Assembly: GCA_012519705.1 (NCBI GenBank)
Contig: JAAYPR010000038.1
Location: forward strand, 1 to 64,000
Direction of reading: 5' to 3'
DNA from: Campylobacteraceae bacterium
GTDB lineage: Bacteria; Campylobacterota; Campylobacteria; Campylobacterales; Campylobacteraceae
Length of the DNA stretch: 64,000 nucleotides
Part shown: piece by piece, positions 18,401 to 25,962 of the stretch
How positions within the stretch are numbered: the first letter of the stretch is position 1
Layout of the letters: every line of letters begins with the position of its first letter
Notes under the pieces: model-generated
What the model was told of the DNA's origin: nothing
Seen by the model: the letters and a program-made list of their open reading frames with translations, nothing else
The model's database searches: none
Position numbers and translations under genes: made by a program

Positions 18401-19001
18401 TTGCGATTTGTAGGATTTGCTTGTCGATGTTATACTGATCTTCGATGCCATGACGCATGATTTCAAGGTAAAAGTCATCTCCAAAAATTTCCTTATACTC
18501 TAACGCTGCCGCTTTTGCAGCCTCGTATCCTTTTGCACCTCTTTTTACATTTCTCTCACTTAAATTTAAATGAAAGCTAACTTCTCCCTGAAGACAAGCT
18601 GACGTGCAAACTAGTCCCTCGCTATGCTCTCTTAAAAGCTTTTTATTAATCCTTGGGTTAAAATAAAATCCATCAATATAAGCTATAGAGCTTAAATACA
18701 TCAAATTCTTATATCCAACTTCGTTTTTAGCTAGTAAAATAAGGTGAAATCTCTGCCTATCGCTTTTGTCGCTTATATCGTCGTGGTTGTGAAGATAGGT
18801 TTCCATCCCGATGATTGGCTTGATGCCGTTTTTTTTCATAGTTTTATAAAAGTCAATCGCCCCAAACATATTTCCATGGTCTGTCATAGCAACGCTTTTA
18901 ACGCCTTGAGATTTTAAAAGCCCAGCTAATTCATCTATCTTATTTGCCCCATCTAGCAAGGAATACTCTGTATGTAAATGTAAATGTGTAAAATCGCTCA
19001 T
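15402..19001 (-). CDS. dnaE: DNA polymerase III alpha subunit
   Basis: This 1199-residue replicative polymerase subunit has the usual order. An N-terminal PHP domain (HLHTEYSLLDGA at residues 7-18, MTDHGNMFG) comes first. The polymerase core follows with catalytic aspartates in PDIDVDF near residue 420 and the GPGRGSAAGSLV block just before. The FNKSHAAAYT region (about 775) and a C-terminal OB-fold/tau-binding part complete it. Length is normal for DnaE1. It stands alone, with an RRM gene upstream on the same strand. Confidence 0.97.
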   Translation of the reverse strand: MSDFTHLHLHTEYSLLDGANKIDELAGLLKSQGVKSVAMTDHGNMFGAIDFYKTMKKNGIKPIIGMETYLHNHDDISDKSDRQRFHLILLAKNEVGYKNLMYLSSIAYIDGFYFNPRINKKLLREHSEGLVCTSACLQGEVSFHLNLSERNVKRGAKGYEAAKAAALEYKEIFGDDFYLEIMRHGIEDQYNIDKQILQIAKETGIKVVASNDAHYPYKERAEAHEVFMCIAMAKNLDDPDRLRHEMKELYVKTSDEMSKIFADIPEAITHTQEIVDKCNLELDLGHPTPPNFKFTLEEAKKEGLTLPNPELEDDLENDKVLFEHLSKKGLEERLKFIDEEKHAEYKERLEKEIEIINSMRFPGYMLIVSDFINYAKKQGIPVGPGRGSAAGSLVSYALKITDIDPIPYSLLFERFLNPERISMPDIDVDFCQERRGEVIEYVIDKYGEYNVAQVATFGKLLAKGVIRDVARVCGMPYAEADKMAKLIPDQLGITLNGKGEAGSEKYKPGAFQLEPKIKELIENDTGANRVWKFALDLEGLNRNAGMHAAGVVISNEELWNKTPLFRQTNSGNGHLITQYTKDYLEDVDLIKFDFLGLKTLTVINDAMKLVKMRYGKEIVWEEIDVNTKEVYKTISSGNTLGIFQIESGGMQKLATDLKPDNFEDVIAMIALYRPGPMDLIPEFCDRKHGKSEISYIIDDIKDILEPTYGIVVYQEQVMEIVQRIGGFSLGGADIVRRAMSKKIESEMIKIREEYLKGAVKKGYNEKKANELFDMIMSFADYGFNKSHAAAYTMITFQTAYLKTFYPAEFMAALLTSEENNLDKVAKYIDEIKRLNIEILPPSINESIRQFSAVEHEGKDAIVFGMGAIKGVGGGAIENIVREREANGAYRDVNDFASRIDNFKVNKRALDGLIKSGAMDCLNLSRKMLLQNVDNITEASKNAAKMASEMENSLFADFEEVGEVEVKLDIIDSEYEQKQLLKLEKESLGIYLSGHPLDDYKNEIDGLDYTLSSEFDELADITETLVIGKIEELDIKITKRGSKMGILNILDLHGNFEMVVFDKLLGEIESLDVEEMERPHAFRVRIERDEAQYKISLNEFVKNLDGAKELGGVTRSYARRNNFKKEPKKVLGEVEYFIRLDDLNSDIINQIYNLAHKSNSTNNSKRLILKVEAFGKLFVFETDFFVDDEFGQNLSEILVA

Positions 19002-19112
19002 TGATAATCTTTCTTAAAATTTTTAGATTTATTATATAAAAAGGGAGGTAAATTTATAATGAATTTGGGGTAAAAATTTGTAGTTTTAAGATATTAAAAT
19101 TTAAAAAAAAGA

Positions 19113-19142
19113 AATTAAAAAAGGCTACTTTAAAAGTAGCCT
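19113..19142 (-). terminator. Terminator of the RRM gene
   Basis: A nine-base-pair stem AGGCTACTT / AAGTAGCCT with a three-base loop (19122-19142) lies downstream of the RRM stop codon. On the minus strand it is followed by a T-rich tail (TTTTTTAATTTC). Confidence 0.85.
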
Positions 19143-19166
19143 GAAGTGAATTTGGGTTATTAAAAC

Positions 19167-19409
19167 TTAGCTTTTTGGCTTAGCTTCATTAACTCTTAGG
19201 CTTCTGCCAAAAAGCTCTTTTCCATCAAGTGCTTTTATAGCTTTTAGTGCATCAGAGTCTTCCATCTCAACAAAACCAAAGCCTTTTGAGCGATTTGTCT
19301 CTCTATCTTTTACGATTTTTGCACGACTAACTTTTCCAAACTCCTCAAAAGCTTCTCTAAGCTCTGATTCGTCTAAACGAAACGGTAAATTACCTACATA
19401 GATATCCAA
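19167..19409 (-). CDS. Single-RRM RNA-binding protein
   Basis: This 80-residue protein is a single RNA recognition motif: RNP2 is IYVGNL (residues 3-8) and RNP1 is KGFGFVEM (42-49). A short basic tail (EAKPKS) follows. Such small RRM proteins occur in cyanobacteria and Campylobacterota/Helicobacter, where they bind RNA with unknown or cold-related roles. It is monocistronic, with its own terminator. Confidence 0.9.
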   Translation of the reverse strand: MDIYVGNLPFRLDESELREAFEEFGKVSRAKIVKDRETNRSKGFGFVEMEDSDALKAIKALDGKELFGRSLRVNEAKPKS

Positions 19410-19495
19410 TATATATCCCTTAAAAAAATTACCAAAACTGGCAAATGTATTGTATCTAAATTTAAGCTAATTTACACCTAAAAAAGAAATTTCTT

Positions 19496-20041
19496 TTAGC
19501 TAAAAAGAAGTCCTGATTTTATCTCTTGATATTTTGTTTCGCCTTTTAGCTCTTTTACTAAGCTTAGTGCAAACTCCATCGCCGTAGCTGGACCTTTTGA
19601 AGTGATGATATTGCTGTCAACTACAACGTTTTTATCGTCTGTGTAGCCTTTATGAGCTACATTTTTCTCAAACCCTGGGTAGCAAGTATAGCTCTCTTTT
19701 AAAACTCCAGCAGTTGAGAGTGCCCAAGGTGCTGCACAGATAGCTCCTATTTTTAGTCCTTTTTCGTTAAACTCTCTTAGTTTTTCGCCAAGCTCTTTAC
19801 TCTCTGCTAAATATTTAGCCCCTGGAAGTCCGCCTGGTAGAACTATCATAGAAAACTCATCCACATCTATAGCATCTAGGATGGTGTCAGCCTTTATCTC
19901 AACCCCATGAGTTCCTTTTACTATCTTTTTAGTAAGTCCTACGCCCAAAGCATCGATGTCTGCTCTTCTTAAAATATCTATAACAGTAACTGCTTCAATC
20001 TCTTCAAATCCATCCGCTAAAATAACCGCAACTTTGCTCAT
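19496..20041 (-). CDS. DJ-1/PfpI family protein
   Basis: This is a 181-residue flavodoxin-like protein of the DJ-1 family. The nucleophilic-elbow cysteine is in AICAAPW (about residue 99), the conserved acidic residue in FEEIEAV (13-19) and the glycine-rich loop in VLPGGLPGAK. Members act as glyoxalase/deglycase-like or redox-sensing proteins; the exact activity is not readable. It is divergent from the selenoprotein gene, which fits a redox-stress pairing (inference). Confidence 0.88.
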   Translation of the reverse strand: MSKVAVILADGFEEIEAVTVIDILRRADIDALGVGLTKKIVKGTHGVEIKADTILDAIDVDEFSMIVLPGGLPGAKYLAESKELGEKLREFNEKGLKIGAICAAPWALSTAGVLKESYTCYPGFEKNVAHKGYTDDKNVVVDSNIITSKGPATAMEFALSLVKELKGETKYQEIKSGLLFS

Positions 20042-20087
20042 TCTATCCTCCTTTATTAAGTATTTTTATCATATTTACTAAATTTTT

Positions 20088-20096
20088 TGTATAATA
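20088..20096 (+). promoter_or_regulatory. Promoter of the selenoprotein gene
   Basis: TTGTATAAT contains a consensus -10 TATAAT (20091-20096) preceded by a T-rich stretch, 29 bases before the ATG. AAAGG gives the ribosome site. Confidence 0.6.
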
Positions 20097-20124
20097 CAGC
20101 GTATTTCTTAATAAAGGATAAAAT

Positions 20125-20367
20125 ATGCAAGTAAAGATTGCTTTTTGTAGATCTTGAAGCTATAAACCACAAGCTTTCCGTGTGAAAGAAGAAATATTAA
20201 GTGCGTTTCCTAACGCTGACGTGGAGTTTATGGTTGGAGATCGTGGAGATTTCAAAGTTGAAGTTGATGGCGAGGTGGTTTTTTATAACAAAAACTACGT
20301 TGACTATAGATTTCCAAATGTTGGCGAGGTAAACGAGCTAATCGCAAAACTTGCTACAAAAGCGTAG
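20125..20367 (+). CDS. selW: SelW-like selenoprotein (Rdx family), in-frame UGA = selenocysteine
   Basis: Reading from the ATG at 20125 gives MQVKIAFCRS, then TGA at 20155-20157, then SYKPQAFRVKEEIL and on to TAA at 20367: 80 residues. With TGA as selenocysteine this yields the thioredoxin-like C-x-x-U motif (C8-R-S-U11), exactly where SelW/SelT/SelH (Rdx) proteins carry it. The C-terminal half shows family features (DRGDFKVEVDGEVVFYNK...FPNVGEVNELI). A conventional gene call would begin at GTG 20182 and lose the active site. Likely a small cytoplasmic redox protein. The organism would need selA/selB/selC/selD, none of which is in this window. Confidence 0.88.
20155..20190 (+). promoter_or_regulatory. 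Candidate bacterial SECIS element
   Basis: Downstream of the UGA a small hairpin CTTTC-CGTGT-GAAAG spans about 20174-20188. Its apical loop contains GU and lies about 22 bases after the UGA, within the distance expected for SelB recognition. The stem is short, so folding should be checked. Confidence 0.5.
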
Positions 20368-20404
20368 CAAAGTTTAGTCTAAATTTCTTAAATTTAGGCG
20401 GGTT

Positions 20405-20434
20405 GGCAAGGGAAGGTCTCCCTTGCTGCTTTTA
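20405..20434 (+). terminator. Rho-independent terminator after the selenoprotein gene
   Basis: Stem GCAAGGGA / TCCCTTGC with a five-base loop is followed by TGCTTTTATTTT. It also separates this gene from the convergent efp gene. Confidence 0.85.
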
Positions 20435-20442
20435 TTTTGCTT

Positions 20443-21006
20443 TTATTTTACTCTTTCTAAATACTCACCCGTTGTAGTATCAACCTTGATAGTCTCACCC
20501 TCTAAAATGTGAAATGGTATGGTCACAACAGCACCAGTTTCAAGCGTAGCTGGCTTTCTGTTGCTTCCCTGTGTATCACCTCTAAAGTTTGGAGCAGTTT
20601 CTACTATCTTTAACTCAACAGTTGCTGGAAGTTCAAGTCCGATTGGGCTACCGTTGTGAAAAAGCACATCAACCATCATCCCATCAAGCATCCATTTTTT
20701 ATTCTCACCTACTTCTTCGTCACTGATTGCAATTTGCTCGTATGTGTCTGTGTCCATAAATTGGCAGTACTCGCCATCATCATAAAGATACTGCATCTGT
20801 CTCTCTTCCAAATGTGGCTCATCGCATTTATCGCCTGCGTGGAAAGTTTTTTCTAAAACCTTGCCATTTATATATGACTTGATTTTCACACGAACAAAAG
20901 CTGGACCTTTTCCAGGTTTAACATGCTGATACTCAACTATTTTGTAAGGAACACCTTCAATCTCAATCTTTAAACCTTTTTTTAAATCGCTCATAGAGTA
21001 AGCCAT
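20443..21006 (-). CDS. efp: Elongation factor P
   Basis: This 187-residue three-domain beta-barrel protein relieves ribosomes stalled at polyproline. The start [11 protein letters not shown] (ATG ending at 21006) has AAGGAG seven bases upstream; a longer frame is not needed. The conserved loop [14 protein letters not shown] carries the lysine at the tip of domain I that is the modification site in some bacteria. The end ([20 protein letters not shown]) matches the family C-terminus. Confidence 0.97.
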   Translation of the reverse strand: MAYSMSDLKKGLKIEIEGVPYKIVEYQHVKPGKGPAFVRVKIKSYINGKVLEKTFHAGDKCDEPHLEERQMQYLYDDGEYCQFMDTDTYEQIAISDEEVGENKKWMLDGMMVDVLFHNGSPIGLELPATVELKIVETAPNFRGDTQGSNRKPATLETGAVVTIPFHILEGETIKVDTTTGEYLERVK

Positions 21007-21104
21007 AAATTTCTCCTTAATTAAATAATCCATAATTATAGCAAGTATTTCTTTTTCTGTGATAAAATTTGATACAATAGTTAAATTTGAAATAAAGGAA
21101 AAAT

Positions 21105-21860
21105 ATGAAAAAAATTATACTATCATCTTTAGTTTTAGTAGGCTCACTGTTTGCAAATGACTTTAACAAGACTTTTACCCAGACTTTAACAAGTAACTTA
21201 AAAAAAGAGGGAAACGTTAAAATCATCTCAGTTGATGAGCTAAAGTCTTTAAATGGACTTAAGTTTGTGGTGGCTGATGTAAATGGCGACAGCACGCCGT
21301 TTTTCGTTAGTTCAGATGGTAAAAATGCTCTTGGTTTTCCAAGTTTTACTTTAGTTAGCGATGATAAAGATAGACAAATCATTGAAGATAGAATGACAGA
21401 ACTTAAAGCTGAACTTAGAGCAGAACAAGAAAAAATAGCCTATGAACTCATAAAAACCATCCCAGAGGATAGATTTATCCATATTAACTCATTTGATAAA
21501 AATAACAAATTTGTAACTTATATGGTAACAGATCCTGAGTGTCCACACTGCGTAAAAGAAATTTCAAAGATGGTTAAATGGCTAAGAAATGCAAATGTTA
21601 AGCTGATTTTTGCTCCAGTTCATGGAAAAAGTGCATATACAAAGTCAGCCATTATGCTAAAAGAAGCTAAGAAAATAGGACCTGACAACCAAGAAGCTAT
21701 CATGAAGCTTTTAGAGAAATACTACACTCCTGATACGCAAGTTAGCGATGATGAGGCGACTGAAGAAGAGAGACTTATGGTGCTAGAAGATGCTAAAAAG
21801 CTTTTCTCAAAAGGCGTGATTAAGAGTGTTCCATTTAGTTTTACTGTGGAAAAAGAGTAA
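21105..21860 (+). CDS. DsbC/DsbG-like periplasmic thiol:disulfide protein
   Basis: This is a 251-residue secreted protein: a signal peptide ([17 protein letters not shown]), an N-terminal domain of about 110 residues suited to dimerisation, then a thioredoxin-like domain with active site CPHC at residues 146-149 (DPECPHCV). A cis-proline region KSVPFSF is near the C-terminus. The layout is that of DsbC/DsbG disulfide isomerases. It is 6 bases upstream of the pabB-like gene, perhaps only transcriptionally linked. Confidence 0.85.
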   Translation: MKKIILSSLVLVGSLFANDFNKTFTQTLTSNLKKEGNVKIISVDELKSLNGLKFVVADVNGDSTPFFVSSDGKNALGFPSFTLVSDDKDRQIIEDRMTELKAELRAEQEKIAYELIKTIPEDRFIHINSFDKNNKFVTYMVTDPECPHCVKEISKMVKWLRNANVKLIFAPVHGKSAYTKSAIMLKEAKKIGPDNQEAIMKLLEKYYTPDTQVSDDEATEEERLMVLEDAKKLFSKGVIKSVPFSFTVEKE

Positions 21861-21866
21861 GGCTAA

Positions 21867-22811
21867 ATGCTTGATATCACAAAAGAAAAACTAAATAATT
21901 TTTCACAAAAAGGTGTTCCTTTTATAGCGGTTTTAGGCTATGGCGAAAATGATTTGGTTTGCGAACTAAAAGACGCTAAGAAATTTGGTGTGGAGTTTAA
22001 ATTTAGCGAGTTTAAACTCCATCAAAATTTAACTTATTCGCTAAATTTAGAGCCGATTTCTTTTGAAAAATACAAGGAGTGTTTTGATAAAACTCTAAAT
22101 TTGATGAAAGAAAACGGTGTTAGTTTACTAAATTTATGTTTTGAAACACCTGCTAAAACTTCTCTTTCTTTAGATGAAATTTACAACTACTCATCAGCAA
22201 ATTTAGTTCTGAAATTTAAAAACTTTGTCTGCTTTAGTCCTGAAATTTTTGTGGAAATTAGTGGGGATAAAATCTCTACTCACCCAATGAAAGGCACGAT
22301 TGACGCTAGTCTTCCAAATGCAAAAGAGATTTTGCTAAATGACAAAAAAGAGCTAAACGAGCAGACTTTAATGTGTGAGTTGATGCTTGATGAGTTATCT
22401 TTGGTTGCGGACTCTGTAAAAGTTGATAAATTTAGATATATAAGTGAAATTTCCACAAAAGATGGCAAAATCCTACAAACTAGCAGTAAAATTTCTGGAA
22501 ATTTAAAAGGCGAGTTTAAGGGTAAATTTGGCGATATTTTTGAAAAACTCCTTCCTGCTGGAAGTATAAGCGGAGCTCCAAAAGAAAAAGCTTGTAAAAT
22601 CATAAAAGGGTGCGAGCTAGTAAAACGCGGTTTTTATAGTGGAGTTTTTATCTACTATGATGGAAAGAGTCTAAAAAGCTGGGTTTTGATACGTTTCATA
22701 GAAAAAAGAGATGAGACTTTTGTTTTTAAAACAGGTGGCGGGATAACCGAAAAAAGTGTTGCAAAAAAGGAATATGATGAGATGCTTAAAAAAGCCTATT
22801 TTACTTTTTGA
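21867..22811 (+). CDS. pabB: Aminodeoxychorismate synthase component I
   Basis: This 314-residue chorismate-using enzyme is shorter than E. coli PabB, as in other Campylobacterota, because the N-terminal domain is reduced. The catalytic core is intact: HPMKGTID (lysine motif, about residue 137), MLDELSLVADSV and the GSISGAPKEKACKII block near residue 235, ending GGGITEKSVAKKEYDEM. With a glutaminase partner it makes aminodeoxychorismate for folate. The 3' end overlaps the next gene by about 35 bases. Confidence 0.9.
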   Translation: MLDITKEKLNNFSQKGVPFIAVLGYGENDLVCELKDAKKFGVEFKFSEFKLHQNLTYSLNLEPISFEKYKECFDKTLNLMKENGVSLLNLCFETPAKTSLSLDEIYNYSSANLVLKFKNFVCFSPEIFVEISGDKISTHPMKGTIDASLPNAKEILLNDKKELNEQTLMCELMLDELSLVADSVKVDKFRYISEISTKDGKILQTSSKISGNLKGEFKGKFGDIFEKLLPAGSISGAPKEKACKIIKGCELVKRGFYSGVFIYYDGKSLKSWVLIRFIEKRDETFVFKTGGGITEKSVAKKEYDEMLKKAYFTF

Positions 22812-23379
22812 AACTATTAAAATAAAAAATAAAAAAGCTCTGAATTTAGAGTTTCACGAAGCTAGGGCAAATTTAGCCTGCAAAGACGGGCTTAAATTTA
22901 GCCTAGCCAAAAAACTAGAGCCAAATTTATCAAATTTAAGTGATGGAATTTATAGAGCAAAACTTATCTACAGCCAGCTTGGAGAGTTTGAAAGCTTAGA
23001 AATTTACCCCTACACTATGCGTAAATTTGAAAGTTTTAAACTAATAGAAGTAAACTTTAACTATGAAAAAAAATATCTTGATAGAAGTTTGATAGATAAA
23101 GCTTTTCAAAAGCGAAATGAGTGTGACGAAATCATAATGATAAAAGATGGTCTAGTAACTGATACAAGTATCGCAAATATCGCTATTTTTGATGGAAATA
23201 GCTGGCTGACTCCAAAAACTCCACTTCTTCAAGGCACAACTAAAGCAAGACTTCTAAAAGATGGTTTTTTAAAACCTTGTGATATAAATGTAGATATGCT
23301 TCTAAATGCTAAAAAATTTGCTATTTTAAACGCTATGATTGAGTTTAAAGAAATTGAAAAATTTAAATTTATAGAGTAA
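22777..23379 (+). CDS. pabC: Aminodeoxychorismate lyase-like aminotransferase class IV
   Basis: This protein of about 200 residues carries a class IV aminotransferase fold. The start MRCLKKPILLFETIKI is preferred because AAAAAAGG lies six bases upstream; the frame also contains earlier ATG/GTG codons. Motifs include the lysine region YRAKLIYSQ, GLVTDTSIANIAIFDG and the closing LTPKTPLLQGTTKARLL. It removes pyruvate to give p-aminobenzoate, following PabB. Gene overlap supports coupled synthesis of the two enzymes. Confidence 0.85.
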   Translation: MRCLKKPILLFETIKIKNKKALNLEFHEARANLACKDGLKFSLAKKLEPNLSNLSDGIYRAKLIYSQLGEFESLEIYPYTMRKFESFKLIEVNFNYEKKYLDRSLIDKAFQKRNECDEIIMIKDGLVTDTSIANIAIFDGNSWLTPKTPLLQGTTKARLLKDGFLKPCDINVDMLLNAKKFAILNAMIEFKEIEKFKFIE

Positions 23380-23419
23380 AGCAAAGATAATAAAATAAAA
23401 CTGTAAAATAAAATAAGTT

Positions 23420-23496
23420 TGGCGACCCTTGCGAGATTTGAACTACGCGTCTTCACACTGAGAATGTGATGTCCTGGGCCACTAGACGAAAGGGTC
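23420..23496 (-). tRNA. tRNA-Glu, anticodon apparently CTC
   Basis: A 77-base tRNA with CCA encoded. The acceptor GACCCTT/AAGGGTC pairs fully and the body aligns with bacterial tRNA-Glu (GTCTAGTGGCCCAGGAC). The anticodon stem TCACA/TGTGA sets the seven-base loop as TTCTCAG, so the anticodon is CTC rather than the usual TTC. The T-arm 5' strand (GCGTAG against CTCGC) carries one extra base. It is last in a four-tRNA cluster transcribed leftwards. Confidence 0.8.
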
Positions 23497-23521
23497 CAAT
23501 GAAATTTGACAGTATAAAAAA

Positions 23522-23597
23522 TGGTGTCCTGCGTTGGATTCGAACCAACGACCCCCTCCTTAAAAGGGAGATGCTCTACCTACTGAGCTAGCAAGAC
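23522..23597 (-). tRNA. tRNA-Lys (TTT)
   Basis: A 76-base cloverleaf: acceptor GTCTTGC/GCAGGAC with one G-T pair, D arm GCTC..GAGC, anticodon loop CTTTTAA giving TTT, and T arm GTTGG-TTCGAAT-CCAAC. CCA is encoded. Confidence 0.95.
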
Positions 23598-23605
23598 ACC
23601 TAAAA

Positions 23606-23682
23606 TGGCGCGGTGGACGGGACTCGAACCCGCGACCCCCGCCGTGACAGGGCGGTATTCTAACCAACTAAACTACCACCGC
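23606..23682 (-). tRNA. tRNA-Asp (GTC)
   Basis: A 77-base cloverleaf with acceptor GCGGTGG/CCACCGC, anticodon loop CTGTCAC giving GTC, T loop TTCGAGT and encoded CCA. It lies between the Val and Lys tRNA genes. Confidence 0.95.
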
Positions 23683-23694
23683 ACCAAAGATAAA

Positions 23695-23770
23695 TGGTGG
23701 TCGCTGTAAGACTCGAACTTACGACATCCACCTTGTAAGGGTGGCGCTCTACCAACTGAGCTAAGCGACC
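23695..23770 (-). tRNA. tRNA-Val (TAC)
   Basis: A 76-base cloverleaf with acceptor GGTCGCT/AGCGACC, anticodon loop CTTACAA giving TAC, T loop TTCGAGT and encoded CCA. It is the first tRNA of the leftward cluster Val-Asp-Lys-Glu. Confidence 0.95.
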
Positions 23771-23898
23771 TTTTCTTAAAAAGGAAATGAAAGTATACAC
23801 ATTAAAAGCTTAAATTTCGCTTAAATAGTCTTTATTTATTGCAAATTTCATTTTTTAGATATAATTCTTCCTTATTAATTTAAAAAATCGAGATTTAC

Positions 23899-24486
23899 GT
23901 GATAATAAAAAGAGTTTTATTGGTTTTTTTACTGCTGTCAAAATTTCTTTTTGCGTATAGTTATGAAGAAATTCTCTACACTATAAGAGATGTGGCTAGA
24001 AAAGAGGGTGTTGCAAATAGGATTTTATACACCATAGTTAAAATAGAGAGCAACTTTGAGCCGTTTGCGATGTCATTTTTAACAAACGAAGAAAATGCCT
24101 TTTACTATAAAGGTTTAGAAAACCAAAATATCACTATAAAAATTTCAAACTACAGCTTAGATAATTCCAAATGGGTCGTTTCTATGTATCCAAAAAGTGA
24201 AATTTATGCCATAGAGGTTTTAAAACAGCTTCTTAAGAGTGGCTTTAGCGTGGATGTGGGACTTGGGCAACTAAACTCTCAAAACTTTGAAACTCATGAA
24301 ATAGACTATGTTTTCAACCCTACTTACAACCTCACAAAATGCTCAAGAGTGCTTAGAATGTGCTTTAATATTAAAAACAAAGATATGCAAAAAACCATAG
24401 AGTGCTACAACTACGGAGTTAGAAACAGAAACTCAAACCCTTACTATAAAAGGTTTTATGAGCATTACATGAGAGAGTTTAACTAA
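23899..24486 (+). CDS. Secreted lytic transglycosylase (SLT domain)
   Basis: This 195-residue periplasmic protein starts at GTG, with signal peptide IIKRVLLVFLLLSKFLFA. The SLT fold follows: catalytic Glu50 in KIESNFEPFAM, VDVGLGQLN (about 110-118), VFNPTYNL and ECYNYG (about 175). It would cleave peptidoglycan glycan strands. Two cysteines in CSRVLRMC are close enough to bond. No secretion-system genes are next to it, so a general cell-wall or flagellar role is as likely as a VirB1-like one. Confidence 0.82.
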   Translation: MIIKRVLLVFLLLSKFLFAYSYEEILYTIRDVARKEGVANRILYTIVKIESNFEPFAMSFLTNEENAFYYKGLENQNITIKISNYSLDNSKWVVSMYPKSEIYAIEVLKQLLKSGFSVDVGLGQLNSQNFETHEIDYVFNPTYNLTKCSRVLRMCFNIKNKDMQKTIECYNYGVRNRNSNPYYKRFYEHYMREFN

Positions 24487-24560
24487 ATATTAAAAAAAAT
24501 TATTAATTCTTAAGATTTATTTTGATAAAATCAATGTTATTTTTTAAAAAAGGAGTCGCC

Positions 24561-25889
24561 ATGAAAGTAGCAAAACTTAGTTTGGCTCTTGTTCTTATGG
24601 GTGGAGTTGCTTGTGCAGAAGATGCTTTTGCAGAAGCTTTTTTAAATGGCAAATTTAAAGGCGAAGTAAGAGCTTGGCACTGGAGCAAAAAGGATGAGTC
24701 AGCTGGCTTTAATGACACTAAAAGGATAACAAACTTTGCAGTTGAGTTAGGTTATGAAACAGCTGATTATTACGGCTTTTACTTAGGTTCAACTATTCAA
24801 GGTGCATTTGCTCCGATAGGAAACAGTGATGCAAAATCTTTATATAACCTAGAGCAAGACACTAAAGGCGTTGTGTTTTCGGAGCTTTATTTAGGGTATA
24901 AATTTGGTAAAACCGATATAAAAGTTGGTCGCCAGTATGTAAATACGCCTCTTGTTGCCATGACAAACTCTAGGATACTAAAAGAGTCTTTCTCAGGCGT
25001 TACTATTTCTAGTAAAGAGCTAGCTAATACTGAAATTTACGCTGGTTATCTAGATAGATATCAAGGCAGAACTAGTAGTGTGGCATCTAATGAAATAGGC
25101 AAAGAACCTAAGTTTAAGAAAAGAATTGTCCTAGGCGGTGTAACTCCTAGAGCTCATGAGTTTGACGGAGTTTACTACGCTGGTGTTACAAACAACTCTA
25201 TATCAAACTTAACTCTCTCGGCTCAATACGCTCTTATAAATGATGTTGAGTTTTGGTTTGCCCCAAACAAAGAGGGCGATATCCAACTTTACTACACAGA
25301 AGCAAACTATGAAGTGCCGATGGACTCATATAAGTTTAAATTTGACGTAAACTTTAGAGGAAGCGAAGTTGATGGCGGACTAGATGCTAGAAACTATGAT
25401 GGCTGGATGTTTGGTGCAAGAGCTGGAGTTTATGGACTAAATGGCTTTAACCTATCAGCCGCATATACAACTGTAAGTAGCGATGACTCTGTTATCATGA
25501 GTGCTGGACTTGGAGGAACTAGCTACACACATATGCCTGTAAGAGGATCTCATCATTTTACCGCTTTAGCTGGAATGGACACATATAAATTCCAAGTTGA
25601 CTATAGCTTTGCAAAAGTTGGCATTAAAGGGCTAGGTGCTTCAGCTCAGTATTACATCACTGACCATGACGCACCAGATAATGTTTACGGAGCACCTGTA
25701 AACAAAGCTGGAATGAAAAGAGAGTTTGATGGATATGTTTTAAGTCTAAACTACAATGTTCCTCAAATTAAAGGGTTAAATCTTAACGTTGTGTGGGCAT
25801 CTCTAGACGAAGAGAGAACTCCAAAAGGTGGCTCAACTACGAAGTATGACACAGATGAGCTTTGGCTAAAAGCTAACTATAAATTTTAA
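24561..25889 (+). CDS. OprD-family outer membrane porin
   Basis: This 442-residue outer membrane channel has the ATG at 24561 preceded by AAGGAG; the frame opens earlier without a ribosome site. A signal peptide ends at ACAEDAF. OprD-type features follow: NGKFKGEVRAWHWSK, VFSELYLGYKFGKTDIKVGRQYVNTPL and the C-terminal barrel strand ELWLKANYKF. OprD channels take up amino acids and small organic acids, including aromatic acids in pseudomonads. A link to the aromatic operon 8 kb away is possible but untested. Confidence 0.85.
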   Translation: MKVAKLSLALVLMGGVACAEDAFAEAFLNGKFKGEVRAWHWSKKDESAGFNDTKRITNFAVELGYETADYYGFYLGSTIQGAFAPIGNSDAKSLYNLEQDTKGVVFSELYLGYKFGKTDIKVGRQYVNTPLVAMTNSRILKESFSGVTISSKELANTEIYAGYLDRYQGRTSSVASNEIGKEPKFKKRIVLGGVTPRAHEFDGVYYAGVTNNSISNLTLSAQYALINDVEFWFAPNKEGDIQLYYTEANYEVPMDSYKFKFDVNFRGSEVDGGLDARNYDGWMFGARAGVYGLNGFNLSAAYTTVSSDDSVIMSAGLGGTSYTHMPVRGSHHFTALAGMDTYKFQVDYSFAKVGIKGLGASAQYYITDHDAPDNVYGAPVNKAGMKREFDGYVLSLNYNVPQIKGLNLNVVWASLDEERTPKGGSTTKYDTDELWLKANYKF

Positions 25890-25918
25890 AACTTAACTAA
25901 CTTTTTTTAGAAACTCCG

Positions 25919-25955
25919 AGCCAAATTTAGGAAATTTCCTTAAATTTGGCTTTTC
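25919..25955 (+). terminator. Terminator of the OprD-type porin gene
   Basis: Arms AGCCAAATTTA / TAAATTTGGCT around a short inner palindrome are followed by TTTTC. It sits between convergent genes. Confidence 0.75.
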
Positions 25956-25962
25956 TCTGTGT

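Noticed and set aside
22280-22603. Reading frame opposite pabB
   Set aside because: It lies fully antisense to a well-supported enzyme gene and has no independent support.
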